A stretch of 64,000 nt of DNA from an uncultured Lactobacillus sp. (GTDB taxonomy: Bacteria; Bacillota; Bacilli; Lactobacillales; Lactobacillaceae), in assembly GCA_937874185.1 (NCBI GenBank), contig CALNAK010000020.1, positions 62,001 through 126,000 on the forward strand, written 5' to 3'. The translations under genes were made by a program, and so were the position numbers. Each line of letters begins with the position of its first letter. Position 1 is the stretch's first letter. This document shows positions 1 through 8,805 of the stretch, piece after piece. A model generated the notes under the pieces. The model was not told the DNA's origin. It was given only the letters and a program-made list of their open reading frames with translations, and did no database searches.

Positions 1-1
1 T

Positions 2-208
2 AGACATATGATTTTGTCACATCATGGTTTACTTGAATATGGATCTCCAGAACGTCCTAAGTTATTGGAAGCAGAAATTTTACATAACATTGATATGATG
101 GATGCTTCAATCAATATGATTACTAAGGCCCTTGATAGAACTGAGGAAGGTAGCTTCTCAGAAAGAGTCTTTGGTTTAGATAATCGTTCATTTTATAAAC
201 ATAGTTAA
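2..208 (+). CDS. yhaM: 3'-5' exoribonuclease YhaM, C-terminal end (partial)
   Basis: Only the last 68 or so residues lie in the window; the gene begins upstream. The visible part carries HMILSHHG, then a tail with SFSERVFGLDNRSFY. This matches what I recall of the C-terminus of YhaM/CBF1 exoribonucleases, which join an OB-fold RNA-binding domain to an HD phosphohydrolase domain and trim RNA 3' ends in the cytoplasm. The paired His belong to the HD-domain region. It ends just before a bidirectional terminator shared with the convergent phosphoesterase gene. The family call rests on this tail alone, but the tail is distinctive. Confidence 0.8.
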   Translation, partial: RHMILSHHGLLEYGSPERPKLLEAEILHNIDMMDASINMITKALDRTEEGSFSERVFGLDNRSFYKHS

Positions 209-214
209 TAACGT

Positions 215-252
215 AAAACACCGCCAATTCGTTTTAGAATTGACGGTGTTTT
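215..252. terminator. Bidirectional intrinsic terminator
   Basis: The inverted repeat AACACCGCCAATTC / GAATTGACGGTGTT has one G-T pair and a loop of about six bases. It is flanked by A and T runs, so it can end transcription of yhaM on the plus strand and of the convergent gene on the minus strand. Confidence 0.8.
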
Positions 253-276
253 CTTCTTTGTGGAGAAATATATCTA

Positions 277-780
277 TTAAGGTAGTAATATCTTTTCGAA
301 TTCATCTGAATCATTATTCGGTAAAATGCGTTCAATTGATACTGTATCAATAAAAGTAGAGAAACTAAGTTTTCTGATAACTAAATTGCTGATAATTCTA
401 GTCTGTTGAGCTGGATCGACTTTACCCAAAGTAATGTGTGGCATATAGGGAATATCAGCACGTAAAAATGGATGCAACAATTCATTCTTATACAATTCAT
501 CATGTAATTTAGTAAGTTTGTCTGTACCGTAGGCCGGTTGGAGCCAGAAATATCCCTTATCATCGTGACCAAATTTATCAAAAGTTATCGCAAATGATTT
601 GACTGTCTTAATAATCGGCTTGATTTGCTTAATTAACAATTCATCTGAAGTTTTGGACTCAAAAGGGAAGACTAGTGAAATATGAGGTGAAATATTTTTT
701 GCCAGTGGATCGTAGGAGCTTCTAACTTTTTGAATTTCATCTAGGTTATACATTTCTGGAAAAATTATGATTGAACGCAT
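277..780 (-). CDS. 2H phosphoesterase / 2'-5' RNA ligase-like protein (YjcG type)
   Basis: The 167-residue cytosolic protein has the two signature motifs of the 2H phosphoesterase superfamily: HIS at residues 33-35 and HIT at 115-117, about 80 residues apart. The two histidines would catalyse cleavage or joining of 2',3'-cyclic or 2'-5' phosphodiester bonds. The length and the N-terminal start fit the YjcG-like branch of Firmicutes. The real substrate is unknown for this branch. The ATG follows a GGAGGAAAA ribosome site. Its upstream neighbour on the same strand, the universal stress gene, ends only 24 bases before this start, so the two are probably co-transcribed. Confidence 0.8.
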   Translation of the reverse strand: MRSIIIFPEMYNLDEIQKVRSSYDPLAKNISPHISLVFPFESKTSDELLIKQIKPIIKTVKSFAITFDKFGHDDKGYFWLQPAYGTDKLTKLHDELYKNELLHPFLRADIPYMPHITLGKVDPAQQTRIISNLVIRKLSFSTFIDTVSIERILPNNDSDEFEKILLP

Positions 781-804
781 ACTGATTTTCCTCCTGACAG
801 TATA

Positions 805-1266
805 TTATCGAACAACTATTACTGAAACGGGTGCTTTTTTGGCTAAACGTGGTCCAATAGCTCCAGAAATCCTCGAACGAGGGAACTTAGTATCCGCACC
901 AGTAACAATAAGGTCAGGTTTAAAATCGGGGATTACGCGGTCTAAAATTACGTCATCGACATCACCGTCTTCATAAATTAAAGGTTCAACCTTAGTTAGT
1001 CCCATATTCTCAGCTGTTTTGACATATTCATGAATAACATGTTTAAGGTGCTTACGCATTTCGGCAAGTTTGGCAGGGGTTAAGGAATCAAAGATGTTTA
1101 AATCTTCATTTTCCATGACAGTAACAATGCCCAATTGGGAATCATAATCGTGTGCCATTGTTGTCGCAAAGCGGAAAGCTCTGGCGGTCGATTCATGATC
1201 ATCTTCGTCGACTGTTAAAAGAATTCGGCGATATACTAAAGGATCAATATCTGATTTATAGTCCAT
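805..1266 (-). CDS. Universal stress protein (UspA family)
   Basis: The 153-residue single-domain Usp begins its first strand at residues 13-20 (RRILLTVD) and ends with the family tail PVSVIVV. The ATP-binding motif G-x2-G-x9-G-S/T is degenerate: residues 121-138 read VTGADTKFPRSRISGAIG, with a GAD in place of the first glycine pair. It may therefore bind nucleotide weakly or in another way. Such proteins are cytoplasmic dimers induced in stationary phase or acid stress in lactobacilli. It is the first gene of a two-gene minus-strand unit with the 2H phosphoesterase. A ribosome site (GGGAGAAAA) precedes the ATG. Confidence 0.85.
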   Translation of the reverse strand: MDYKSDIDPLVYRRILLTVDEDDHESTARAFRFATTMAHDYDSQLGIVTVMENEDLNIFDSLTPAKLAEMRKHLKHVIHEYVKTAENMGLTKVEPLIYEDGDVDDVILDRVIPDFKPDLIVTGADTKFPRSRISGAIGPRLAKKAPVSVIVVR

Positions 1267-1319
1267 ATTTTATATTTTCTCCCTCATCAAAATAATTATT
1301 TGAAATAGGCTTTACCTTT

Positions 1320-1347
1320 ATGATACTAAAATATTTTGTCGGTACAA
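1320..1347 (-). promoter_or_regulatory. Possible promoter of the stress protein gene
   Basis: Read on the minus strand, TTGTAC and TATCAT are separated by 16 bases, 54 bases upstream of the stress gene. Match to consensus is moderate. The rest of the 316-base gap between 1267 and 1582 is AT-rich and holds the prsA terminator at its far end. I saw no ORF or further clear structure in it. Confidence 0.35.
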
Positions 1348-1530
1348 GTGAAAAGAATCTTGCTATGAAGGGGTGTAGTACAGTTTTTTTAAGGATTAAA
1401 GATTTGGATTCCTGAACAAATTAATTTGTTGATTAATATAAAAGCGTCAAATTCAATTTTAATCTGGAAATCAAATTTAGAATATTAGTTCTGATTTTTG
1501 AACTTTTATATTAACTGACCTAATTTTGGA

Positions 1531-1566
1531 CAAAAAAATAACATTGGCATATTTACCAATGTTATT
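1531..1566 (-). terminator. Intrinsic terminator of prsA
   Basis: A perfect 11-base stem AATAACATTGG / CCAATGTTATT encloses an eight-base loop and is followed by a T run on the minus strand, 17 bases past the prsA stop codon. Confidence 0.85.
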
Positions 1567-1582
1567 AAAATTAATTATCTAA

Positions 1583-2485
1583 TTATTTTTTGCTTGTTGA
1601 TGTTGATGAAACGTAACCTGAAAGAACATCCTTCAAATCACTATCCTTGATAGATACATCAGCTTTCTTCAAGACCTTAGAAATAACGCCTTGCATTACA
1701 GTAGAATCTTGCATCCAAGTAGCGTATTGCTTAGTTTTAAGTTCTGCTTCGTGATCAGCCATCTTACCCTTAGCAGGTTTCTTAAGAAGCTTGATTACGC
1801 TATAACCGTAACTTGTCTTAACTGGTGTTTCTGTGTAGTCATTAACATTGGCTAGCTTGTAGGCAGCTGTCTTAAAGTCAGTATCAATACTTGTACTATC
1901 ATTATCGAAGGCAGCTAACTTACCACCTTTGTTCTTTGTAGCTGAGTCTGTTGAATATTCTTTAGCAAGTTTAGAGAAATCTTCGCCATTCTTAAGTTTA
2001 GTAATAACTTCTTCAGCTTCTGACTTCTTGCTTACTAAGATTTGTGCAACAGTAATCTTAGGTTGGTAACTCTTCCATTCTTTTTGAAGTTGTTTGTTTG
2101 TAACAGTCTTGTTCTTTTCCAAAGCAACTTTAGTTAGAAGATTAGTACGGATATTCTTCTTGAATTGAGCTGTTGTCATACCGTTTTGTTGTAGAATTGA
2201 ACTGAATGAAGAACCATATTGGCTCTTGTATTTGTTATATTCTGCATCAACTTTTTTAGTTGAAACACTCTTACCATATTGGTCTTCAAGGGCCTTTGTG
2301 ATAATCATTGTTTGAAGTGTTTGTTTACCGGATGAAGAACTCTTCATTTCTTTGTAGTATTCTTCTTGGGTAATTCTTCCACCTTTGAGTGTAGCAACAG
2401 TCTTGTTACTTGAACAACCAGCAACAACAGTTACCATAAATAGACCGGCAATTGCCAAAATCCATTTAGTTAATCGTTTATTCAT
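1583..2485 (-). CDS. prsA: PrsA-type peptidyl-prolyl isomerase lipoprotein (foldase)
   Basis: The protein has 300 residues. Its N-terminal lipoprotein signal has a charged start (MNKRLTK), a hydrophobic stretch and the lipobox VAGC ending at Cys24, so it is lipid-anchored outside the membrane. The PpiC/parvulin rotamase domain lies around residues 140-240 (ITVAQILV, then GEDFSKLAKEYSTD). The flanking helices form the chaperone-like N/C domain. PrsA helps exported proteins, including penicillin-binding proteins, to fold after Sec translocation. It sits downstream of hit and a small anchored protein on the same strand, an order I recall from lactobacilli. A terminator follows. The length is normal. 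Confidence 0.93.
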   Translation of the reverse strand: MNKRLTKWILAIAGLFMVTVVAGCSSNKTVATLKGGRITQEEYYKEMKSSSSGKQTLQTMIITKALEDQYGKSVSTKKVDAEYNKYKSQYGSSFSSILQQNGMTTAQFKKNIRTNLLTKVALEKNKTVTNKQLQKEWKSYQPKITVAQILVSKKSEAEEVITKLKNGEDFSKLAKEYSTDSATKNKGGKLAAFDNDSTSIDTDFKTAAYKLANVNDYTETPVKTSYGYSVIKLLKKPAKGKMADHEAELKTKQYATWMQDSTVMQGVISKVLKKADVSIKDSDLKDVLSGYVSSTSTSKK

Positions 2486-2592
2486 CTTTACACATCCTTA
2501 ATTAATATTACCTACAATTGAAAAGACTACCATAAATAAGGTTTAATAGTTTGTCATTTTAGGAAAAAATCACAAAAAATTCATAATTGGCA

Positions 2593-2886
2593 TTAAAATT
2601 TATTTAAGTTATCGAGGTTTTCTTTCATATTTTCGATAGAATTCTGCAAATCTTCAACATCTGGCTTAATACTTGCAGAGTAATCGGTAACATCCTTCTG
2701 AATACCGGTTAAGACTTCGGGAACAACAGCCACATTTTTTTGAAGATCAGCTAATATATCTTTAAAATCTTTTATATTATGAAATAACTTGGTATCATTA
2801 ACACTAGATATGGCATCTTTTGATTGGAATAACTGGATAGCTACACCAGAAACTGTTCCAACTACAAAACCAGTAAAGAATTTCAT
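2593..2886 (-). CDS. Small membrane-anchored coiled-coil protein (YtxH-like)
   Basis: This 97-residue protein starts MKFFTGFVVGTVSGVAIQLF, a glycine-rich single membrane segment typical of YtxH-like proteins. A soluble helical tail rich in Lys, Asp, Asn and Leu follows (residues 25-97), probably a coiled coil. No enzyme motif is visible. It starts 2 bases after the hit stop codon with the ribosome site GGAGGGTTA, so it is translated from the hit message. Its place between hit and prsA suggests a link to the envelope side, but its job is unknown. I assign the YtxH resemblance from architecture only. Confidence 0.7.
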   Translation of the reverse strand: MKFFTGFVVGTVSGVAIQLFQSKDAISSVNDTKLFHNIKDFKDILADLQKNVAVVPEVLTGIQKDVTDYSASIKPDVEDLQNSIENMKENLDNLNKF

Positions 2887-2888
2887 TA

Positions 2889-3317
2889 TTAACCCTCCAA
2901 GTGTGCTTTGATATTGTCGGCTCTCTTTTGTAATTCCTCATTACTTGCGAGGCCAGTGTTGTCACCCCAGTGCATTGAGAAGTCATCATCTTTGGAGTAA
3001 CGAGGTACTAGGTGAATGTGTGAATGCATGACACTTTGGTAAGCAATTTCACCATTATTTTGGCAAATATTCATACCAATGATGTCTGGGTTTGATTCTT
3101 TGATGGCACGAGCAATCATAGGAATCTTCTTGAAAACACGTTCAGCTAAATCTTCATCATAGGCGAAGATATCTTGAACATGCTTCTTAGGAACTACCAG
3201 TGTGTGTCCTGGTGTCACTTGTGAGATATCAAAAAATGCTTTGATGTCATCGTCTTCGTAGATTGTAGTACTAGGAATCTCGTTCTTGATAATTTTGCAA
3301 AAAATGCAATCATCCAT
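2889..3317 (-). CDS. hit: HIT family protein (histidine triad nucleotide hydrolase)
   Basis: The 142-residue protein carries the histidine triad HSHIHL (His98, His100, His102) and the N-terminal CIFC pair (Cys4, Cys7) seen in Hint-type proteins. These cytosolic dimers hydrolyse purine nucleoside phosphoramidates or adenylates; the physiological substrate in lactobacilli is unclear. I chose the internal ATG that gives MDDCIFCKII because it has the strong ribosome site AAAGGAG about six bases upstream. A longer reading frame starting at 3353 lacks one. It is divergent from ecsA, which matches the hit-ecsAB arrangement I recall from Bacillus and lactobacilli. Confidence 0.9.
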   Translation of the reverse strand: MDDCIFCKIIKNEIPSTTIYEDDDIKAFFDISQVTPGHTLVVPKKHVQDIFAYDEDLAERVFKKIPMIARAIKESNPDIIGMNICQNNGEIAYQSVMHSHIHLVPRYSKDDDFSMHWGDNTGLASNEELQKRADNIKAHLEG

Positions 3318-3418
3318 GTAAAAATCTCCTTTCAAAAACAGCATTATATTCACTACAATGCTATCATATTAACATTGTTAAAAACAGATAGATAAATAGA
3401 TAATAGGTGGTTTAATCT

Positions 3419-4153
3419 ATGACGTTAGAAGTTAAAGAACTGACCGGAGGTTACGGTCAAGTATCAGTATTAAAGAAAGAAACATTTACAGTCGAAAGTG
3501 GTCAAGTTGTTGGTTTAATTGGACTTAACGGTGCTGGTAAATCAACCACTATCAAACATATAATTGGTCTCTTAACACCTCGTGGCGGTCAAATTTTAAT
3601 TGACGGTATTAGTTTGCACGATGATGTTGAGAAGTATAGGAAGAAAATTGCATATGTTCCCGAAATGCCAATCCTTTATCCAGAATTAACTTTGAGAGAA
3701 CATATTGACTTAACAATTATGGCTTATGATTTGGATCATGATAAGACTTGGGAAAGTGCCAATAAATTGTTAAAGACCTTCCGTTTGGATAACAAATTGG
3801 ATTGGTTCCCACAAAATTTCTCTAAGGGTATGAAACAAAAAGTTATGATTGTTTGTGCCTTCATGACAAATGCTAGTTTGTTCATTATTGATGAGCCGTT
3901 TACTGGTTTGGATCCATTGGCAGTTAATGATTTATTAAATATTGTTGAAGCAAAGAAGCAGGCCGGTTGTTCAGTTTTGATGTCAACTCACGTTTTAGCA
4001 ACTGTCCAAGATCATGCGGATAAATTTGTTTTGATCAATCATGGTCAAGTTCGTGCTGATGACACACTTGATCAGTTGAAAGCTAAATTCAATATGAAGC
4101 GAGATGCTAACCTTGATGATATTTACATTAAGATGTCGCATGAGGATCTATAA
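3419..4153 (+). CDS. ecsA: ABC transporter ATP-binding protein EcsA
   Basis: This 244-residue ATPase has Walker A GLNGAGKST (residues 35-43), the signature region FSKGMKQK and Walker B LFIIDEPF followed by TGLDP. A switch His lies in STHVLAT. It pairs with the membrane protein EcsB, whose start overlaps its stop by one base. In Bacillus, Ecs affects protein secretion, intramembrane proteolysis and competence; the transported substrate is not known. The ATG follows AGGTGG. Location divergent from hit and upstream of trmB supports the assignment over a generic ABC ATPase. Confidence 0.9.
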   Translation: MTLEVKELTGGYGQVSVLKKETFTVESGQVVGLIGLNGAGKSTTIKHIIGLLTPRGGQILIDGISLHDDVEKYRKKIAYVPEMPILYPELTLREHIDLTIMAYDLDHDKTWESANKLLKTFRLDNKLDWFPQNFSKGMKQKVMIVCAFMTNASLFIIDEPFTGLDPLAVNDLLNIVEAKKQAGCSVLMSTHVLATVQDHADKFVLINHGQVRADDTLDQLKAKFNMKRDANLDDIYIKMSHEDL

Positions 4154-5370
4154 TGACAAATTTATGGACTGAACGATTAAGACGACATCAACTTAACCAG
4201 TTCAAATATCTCAGATTAATTTTTAATGATAATTTTGTTTTGGCATTTATTGTATTGATAGGTGCCCTAGGATTTTGGTATTCTAATTTCTTGGGAACAA
4301 TTCATCATCAACTATTGTTAGGTAAACCAATCGTTATCCTAATTTTATTTTTGGCAGTTCAAGTAGGTGGTATTGCTACTTTGTTGGAAGATCCTGATAG
4401 TACATTTTTGTTAGTAAAGGAAAGAGAATTCTACAAATATTTCCGGGCAGCTAAGAATTATAGTGTCTTTGTTCCAATAGTTACAGTGGCTTTAGTCAAC
4501 TTCTTGTTGTCAGCATTTGCTTCACGTGGTGCAGGATTAAAGATTTCCGATATTGTCATGATTGCAATTGGGTTGATCATGTACAAATTAGGATTTTTGA
4601 ATGTAAATCTAATGGCACTTTATGGTAGGGACAAGTTTGGTACCTTTAGTATGAAATTAGTTTCCAACTTACTTTTGTTGGTAACTTTGATTATTTCAAC
4701 TTATCTTTTTAGTCCTGCAATGTTGATTGTGGCAGTGATTTATTATTTCTTTTTAAATGCACAGGTAAAAACACTTGAGACGAGTGGTCAATTACAGTGG
4801 AAGTATGCGATTGAAACTGAGAATCAAAGAATGTTTAGAATCAAACGTTTCTATAATCTCTTTACCGATGTTCCTGGTGTTAATAGTAAGATTAAGCGTC
4901 GTAAGTGGTTGGATGGATTGTTCAAACCTATCAAACCGGTTAGTGGTAACACTTATCTTTACTTGTTTGCACGTGGCTTTGTGAGGAATAATGAATATAT
5001 CGGTTTATTTTTGAGATTGACGATTATCCAAGCAGTTATGTTAGCTTTGATTGATAATTTTTATATCTCATTGATAGTAGAAATGTTATTTATTTACTTA
5101 GTTGGTTTCCAATTGAAGCCTTACTTTAAAGAAGTTATGCAAAATTTGATGCAGAGATTATATCCAATTTCTGGTCAAACCAAGATTGCTGATTTTACTA
5201 AATTGAGTACGATTATTTTGTCGATTCAGTGGTTCGTTAGTGCTTTAGCAATTCTTTACAAATTTGGTTTCAGCTTAAACAGTTTAATTATTATCGTGGC
5301 GGGATGTGCTGTGTTGATTTTTGTCAATTACTTCTACATGCCAAGACAATTAAAAAAATATCTAGATTAA
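4153..5370 (+). CDS. ecsB: ABC transporter permease EcsB
   Basis: The 405-residue integral membrane protein has several hydrophobic stretches, for example near residues 30-47, 60-75, 100-120 and 160-190, with a further group in the C-terminal third. A positively charged loop lies around residues 235-260 (IKRRKW). It has no known catalytic motif. It starts inside the ecsA stop codon (TAATG overlap), so the two are translationally coupled and form the Ecs exporter. Start and length agree with EcsB of other Firmicutes. The reading that it supports secretion or envelope proteolysis is by analogy to Bacillus. Confidence 0.88.
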   Translation: MTNLWTERLRRHQLNQFKYLRLIFNDNFVLAFIVLIGALGFWYSNFLGTIHHQLLLGKPIVILILFLAVQVGGIATLLEDPDSTFLLVKEREFYKYFRAAKNYSVFVPIVTVALVNFLLSAFASRGAGLKISDIVMIAIGLIMYKLGFLNVNLMALYGRDKFGTFSMKLVSNLLLLVTLIISTYLFSPAMLIVAVIYYFFLNAQVKTLETSGQLQWKYAIETENQRMFRIKRFYNLFTDVPGVNSKIKRRKWLDGLFKPIKPVSGNTYLYLFARGFVRNNEYIGLFLRLTIIQAVMLALIDNFYISLIVEMLFIYLVGFQLKPYFKEVMQNLMQRLYPISGQTKIADFTKLSTIILSIQWFVSALAILYKFGFSLNSLIIIVAGCAVLIFVNYFYMPRQLKKYLD

Positions 5371-5388
5371 TGGAGAGTATTAATATTT

Positions 5389-6036
5389 ATGCGATTAAGA
5401 AACAAACCTTGGGCTAAGGATATGATCAACGAAAACCTTGACCTCATTGCAATTCAACCAGAGAATATGCAAGGAAAATGGCAAGCAAGATTTGAAAAAG
5501 AACAACCAATTTTTATCGAGGTTGGTTCAGGTAAAGGTAGATTCATTACTGAATTAGCTAAGCAAAATCCTCAAAATAATTATATTGCGATGGAAGTACA
5601 AGAAGGCGCTATTGCCTTGGTACTAAAAAAGCAAGTTGAGTTAAAATTACCCAACTTGCAATTGCTATTAGCTAATGGTTCTAATTTATCTGACTTGTTT
5701 GCTGAAGATGAAGTTACCGGAGTATATTTGAACTTCTCTGATCCATGGCCAAAGACACGTCATGAAAAGCGTCGTTTGACTTATAAATCATTCTTGGAAC
5801 AATACAAATATATTTTGAAGGATGATGGTTATCTTCAATTTAAAACTGATAACCAAGGATTATTTGAATATTCATTGATCAGTATGAATAATTTTGGAAT
5901 GAAGTTTGATGATATCTCATTGGATCTACACAATGATGACAGACTTAATCCACTTAATATTCCAACTGAATATGAAGAAAAGTTCTCAAAAAAAGGCTTC
6001 AGGATTAATTACCTGAAAGCCCAGTTTAAAAATTAG
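5389..6036 (+). CDS. trmB: tRNA (guanine-N7-)-methyltransferase TrmB
   Basis: This 215-residue SAM-dependent enzyme makes m7G46 in the tRNA variable loop. The SAM-binding motif is IEVGSGKGRFI (near residues 44-54) and the family-specific block SDPWPKTRHEKRRL covers substrate binding and catalysis (near 120-133). The N-terminus MRLRNKPWA is the usual TrmB start. It lies 18 bases after ecsB and likely reads from the same message. Its 3' end nearly touches the convergent small gene at 6039, and I saw no strong terminator between them. Confidence 0.95.
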   Translation: MRLRNKPWAKDMINENLDLIAIQPENMQGKWQARFEKEQPIFIEVGSGKGRFITELAKQNPQNNYIAMEVQEGAIALVLKKQVELKLPNLQLLLANGSNLSDLFAEDEVTGVYLNFSDPWPKTRHEKRRLTYKSFLEQYKYILKDDGYLQFKTDNQGLFEYSLISMNNFGMKFDDISLDLHNDDRLNPLNIPTEYEEKFSKKGFRINYLKAQFKN

Positions 6037-6038
6037 AT

Positions 6039-6353
6039 TTATTGTACTTTTTTGATGTTAAGTAATTCACCAGTAACAGCGTCAGCAATGAAGTGATATT
6101 GAGCGACGTCAAACTCATCCATAGTAGTAACTCCGCCAACGATTCCCCATGTGGAACGACCATTTACGTCAACACGTTGGTAGAAAGGTTCTACCCATGA
6201 GCCAATGACTTTGCTGTCTTCTCCCAGAACAGACTTAACTTTATCAATTATCTTTTCGCTATCTAGATGGTGTTTTACTAAAACTGTTGCAGCTGCACTA
6301 GCAGCCAATACAGAACCAGCAACGATTAATGAACCGATACCCTTTTTACTCAT
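6039..6353 (-). CDS. Small membrane-anchored PepSY-like protein
   Basis: The 104-residue protein has an N-terminal hydrophobic anchor (GSLIVAGSVLAASAAATVLV, residues 7-26) with Lys before it, so most of the chain probably lies outside the cell. The C-terminal half, with WGIVGGVTT then QYHFIADAVTGELLNI, resembles a PepSY fold (strand, turn with DAxTGE, strand). PepSY domains are often inhibitors of proteases or envelope sensors. No partner enzyme is next door. Its ribosome site is AAGGAGTG. The PepSY call is from the DAVTGELL pattern and is moderate. Confidence 0.65.
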   Translation of the reverse strand: MSKKGIGSLIVAGSVLAASAAATVLVKHHLDSEKIIDKVKSVLGEDSKVIGSWVEPFYQRVDVNGRSTWGIVGGVTTMDEFDVAQYHFIADAVTGELLNIKKVQ

Positions 6354-6480
6354 AAAAAATCACTCCTTGATTTCGATTTAATGATATATTACCACTATTA
6401 TATATCATTCGAATGCTCAGGAACATTTAATTGACCGTTTAACAAATAAAAAGTATCTTATTGACAGAGGTGAAATAATT

Positions 6481-6807
6481 ATGAAGACAATTGAAGACTA
6501 TAATGTAAAAGATTGGCACGAAGTTACTAAAGAGGGGAAACATGTTCTATTTTTCCACGCTGACTGGTGCCCAGATTGTAAATTTATCGAACCTAAGCTA
6601 CCTGAACTAGAAAAAGAGTACTCAGATTTCAATTGGATCAGTTTTAACCGTGATAATAACATGGAAGTTGCTCAAGAATTAGGAATTATGGGTATTCCTA
6701 GCTTTGTTGTTATTGAAAATGGCAAAGAAATTGGTAGACTAGTAAATAAAGATCGAAAAACTAAAGAAGAAGTTGAGACCTTTATTAACAGCGTAATTAA
6801 CAAATAA
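6481..6807 (+). CDS. Thioredoxin family protein (YtpP-like)
   Basis: This 108-residue protein has a thioredoxin fold with active site WCPDC (residues 28-32) and the cis-proline loop MGIPSFV. The CPDC motif differs from the CGPC of classical thioredoxin, so its redox potential or partners may differ. It is cytosolic, with no signal. It precedes ytpR and murC by 22 bases, which matches the ytpP-ytpR cluster of Bacillus. It may help keep thiols reduced, but the substrate is unknown. Start ATG follows a GAGGTGAA ribosome site. Confidence 0.88.
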   Translation: MKTIEDYNVKDWHEVTKEGKHVLFFHADWCPDCKFIEPKLPELEKEYSDFNWISFNRDNNMEVAQELGIMGIPSFVVIENGKEIGRLVNKDRKTKEEVETFINSVINK

Positions 6808-6829
6808 TTAATCAAGGTAGGGGAAAAAC

Positions 6830-7462
6830 TTGCTATTAAGCTTTTATAATCCAGAAGTTCTTGGGGATGTTTTGCTAGTTGAGACGAAGGAAGACGTCAA
6901 AACACAAGCAACAGCTCAAAAGGACAACGTAGTACGAATTTTTAACGAAGAAACTGATGAAACTATCGGTTTCAATTTTTTTGACCTAGGTAAAGAACTA
7001 AGTATCGAAAATAATTCAGGTCAAGTATTTCTTGATGATAAGCAAGTTGACATTTTAAATAATGAAATTGCAAAAGCTGGTTTTTCTGATAAGTTAGAAA
7101 CTGACAATAGTCCTAAGTTCGTAATAGGACATGTTGACGAAATCAAGGCTCACCCTGATTCAGATCATTTGCATATCACACAAACAAGTGTTGGTTTGGA
7201 CAAGCCTGTTCAAATCGTTTGTGGTGCACCTAATGTGGATCAAGGACAATTAGTTGTTGTAGCATTGCCCGGTGCGGTAATGCCTACTGGAGCAGAAATT
7301 TGGTCTGGTGAGTTGCGTGGTATCGACAGTTACGGAATGATTTGTTCTGCAAGAGAACTAGGAATTCCTAATGCACCTAAGAAGCATGGTATTTTAGTGC
7401 TTGATAATGGTACTGCCGGCCAAGCGTTTGATTTTAAAGAAGCAGAGAAAATGTTCGATTAG
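6830..7462 (+). CDS. ytpR: YtpR family tRNA-binding-domain protein
   Basis: The 210-residue protein has an N-terminal domain of unknown fold and a C-terminal EMAP/Arc1p-like tRNA-binding OB-fold (residues 95-205). The OB-fold contains HPDSDHLHIT, VCGAPN and SYGMICSARELGI, all also found in the N-terminus of PheT (compare the pheT gene later in this window). It lacks any synthetase body. The start is TTG at 6830 after AGGTAGGGG; this gives the usual start with FYNPEVLGDVL. Bound tRNA or other ligand is not known. It sits between the thioredoxin-like gene and murC, probably one transcript. Confidence 0.88.
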   Translation: MLLSFYNPEVLGDVLLVETKEDVKTQATAQKDNVVRIFNEETDETIGFNFFDLGKELSIENNSGQVFLDDKQVDILNNEIAKAGFSDKLETDNSPKFVIGHVDEIKAHPDSDHLHITQTSVGLDKPVQIVCGAPNVDQGQLVVVALPGAVMPTGAEIWSGELRGIDSYGMICSARELGIPNAPKKHGILVLDNGTAGQAFDFKEAEKMFD

Positions 7463-7470
7463 GAGTTATT

Positions 7471-8802
7471 ATGGAAAAAACAGTCTATCATTTCGTTGGA
7501 ATTAAAGGAACAGGTATGAGTGCCTTGGCACTTATCTTGAAAGATTTAGGATATGAAGTTCAAGGATCAGATATTGATAAATACACATTTACTCAACGTG
7601 GACTTGAACAAGCAGGAATTAAGATTTTGCCTTTTGATGAAGAGAATATTCACGAAGGCTTAACTATTGTTAAAGGAAACGCTTTTAGCAATGATCAAGT
7701 AGAAATTAAAAAAGCTAATGATATGCATTTAAAAGTTGTTACATATCCTGAACTTGTTGGAACATTAGTTTCAGAATACACATCAATTGGTATTGCTGGA
7801 TCACATGGTAAGACAAGTACAACTGGCCTATTGGCACATACTCTAAGCGGTATTGCTAAGACTTCTTACTTAATCGGTGATGGTACTGGTAAAGGTGATA
7901 AGGATGCTAAATTCTTTGTCTTTGAAGCTGATGAATATCGTCGTCACTTCTTAGCTTATTCACCTGATTATCTAATCATTACAAACATTGATTTTGATCA
8001 CCCTGATTACTTCTTTGGCGGAATCAACGATGTTGTTGACGCCTTTGAATCAGAAGCTAGAAAGACTAAGAAGGGTATCTTCATCTGGGGTGAAGATGTA
8101 CATGCTAAGTCAATCAAAGCTGATGCTCCAATCTATACTTATGGTTTGGATGAATCAGATTATATCCGTGCTACAAATATCAAACGTACAACTAAGGGTT
8201 CATCATTCGATGTTTCAATCGATGGCGAAAACATTGGTAACTTCCAAGTTCCATTGTTCGGTGAACATAACGTCTTGAACTCATTAGCTGTTATTGGTGT
8301 TGGTCACATGGAAAAACTTGATCATGCTTTGATCAATCGTGAACTACAAACATTTACTGGTGTTAAGAGACGTTTCAGTGAAAAGACCGTTGCTGATCAA
8401 GTAATCATCGATGATTACGCTCACCATCCACAAGAAATCAAAGCAACAATTGATGCTGCTAGACAAAAATATCCTGACAAAAAGATTATTGCCGTCTTCC
8501 AACCACATACTTATACAAGAACTTTAGCCTTGATGGACGATTTTGCTAAGTCATTAGATTTAGCTGATGAAGTTTACTTAACTAATATCTTTGGTTCGAT
8601 CCGTGAAGCCCACGGTGATATTACAAGTAAAGATCTTGGCGATAAGATTCATAAGGGTGGTAAAGTTCTAACACTTGATGACATGTCACCATTATTGGAT
8701 TATCACAATACAGTAATGATTTTCATGGGTGCCGGAGATGTTCAAAAGTACGAAACAGCTTATGAACATTTATTGAGTACTTTAAATCCTAATCAACAAT
8801 AA
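7471..8802 (+). CDS. murC: UDP-N-acetylmuramate--L-alanine ligase MurC
   Basis: At 443 residues, this enzyme adds L-alanine to UDP-MurNAc with ATP, the first step of the peptidoglycan stem peptide, in the cytoplasm. Visible signs are the N-terminal Rossmann loop GIKGTGMSALA (10-20), the Mur ligase P-loop GSHGKTST (near 110), the metal/substrate block EADEYRRHF and the ATP-site DDYAHHP. It follows ytpR by 8 bases with ribosome site AGGAG. The two tandem hairpin repeats follow directly after its stop codon. Full length, no defect seen. Confidence 0.97.
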   Translation: MEKTVYHFVGIKGTGMSALALILKDLGYEVQGSDIDKYTFTQRGLEQAGIKILPFDEENIHEGLTIVKGNAFSNDQVEIKKANDMHLKVVTYPELVGTLVSEYTSIGIAGSHGKTSTTGLLAHTLSGIAKTSYLIGDGTGKGDKDAKFFVFEADEYRRHFLAYSPDYLIITNIDFDHPDYFFGGINDVVDAFESEARKTKKGIFIWGEDVHAKSIKADAPIYTYGLDESDYIRATNIKRTTKGSSFDVSIDGENIGNFQVPLFGEHNVLNSLAVIGVGHMEKLDHALINRELQTFTGVKRRFSEKTVADQVIIDDYAHHPQEIKATIDAARQKYPDKKIIAVFQPHTYTRTLALMDDFAKSLDLADEVYLTNIFGSIREAHGDITSKDLGDKIHKGGKVLTLDDMSPLLDYHNTVMIFMGAGDVQKYETAYEHLLSTLNPNQQ

Positions 8803-8805
8803 AAC

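Noticed and set aside
1267..1582. A structured RNA (6S or Lacto-usp type) before the stress protein gene
   Set aside because: I looked for long paired arms in this gap on the minus strand and saw only the prsA terminator, so there is no support.
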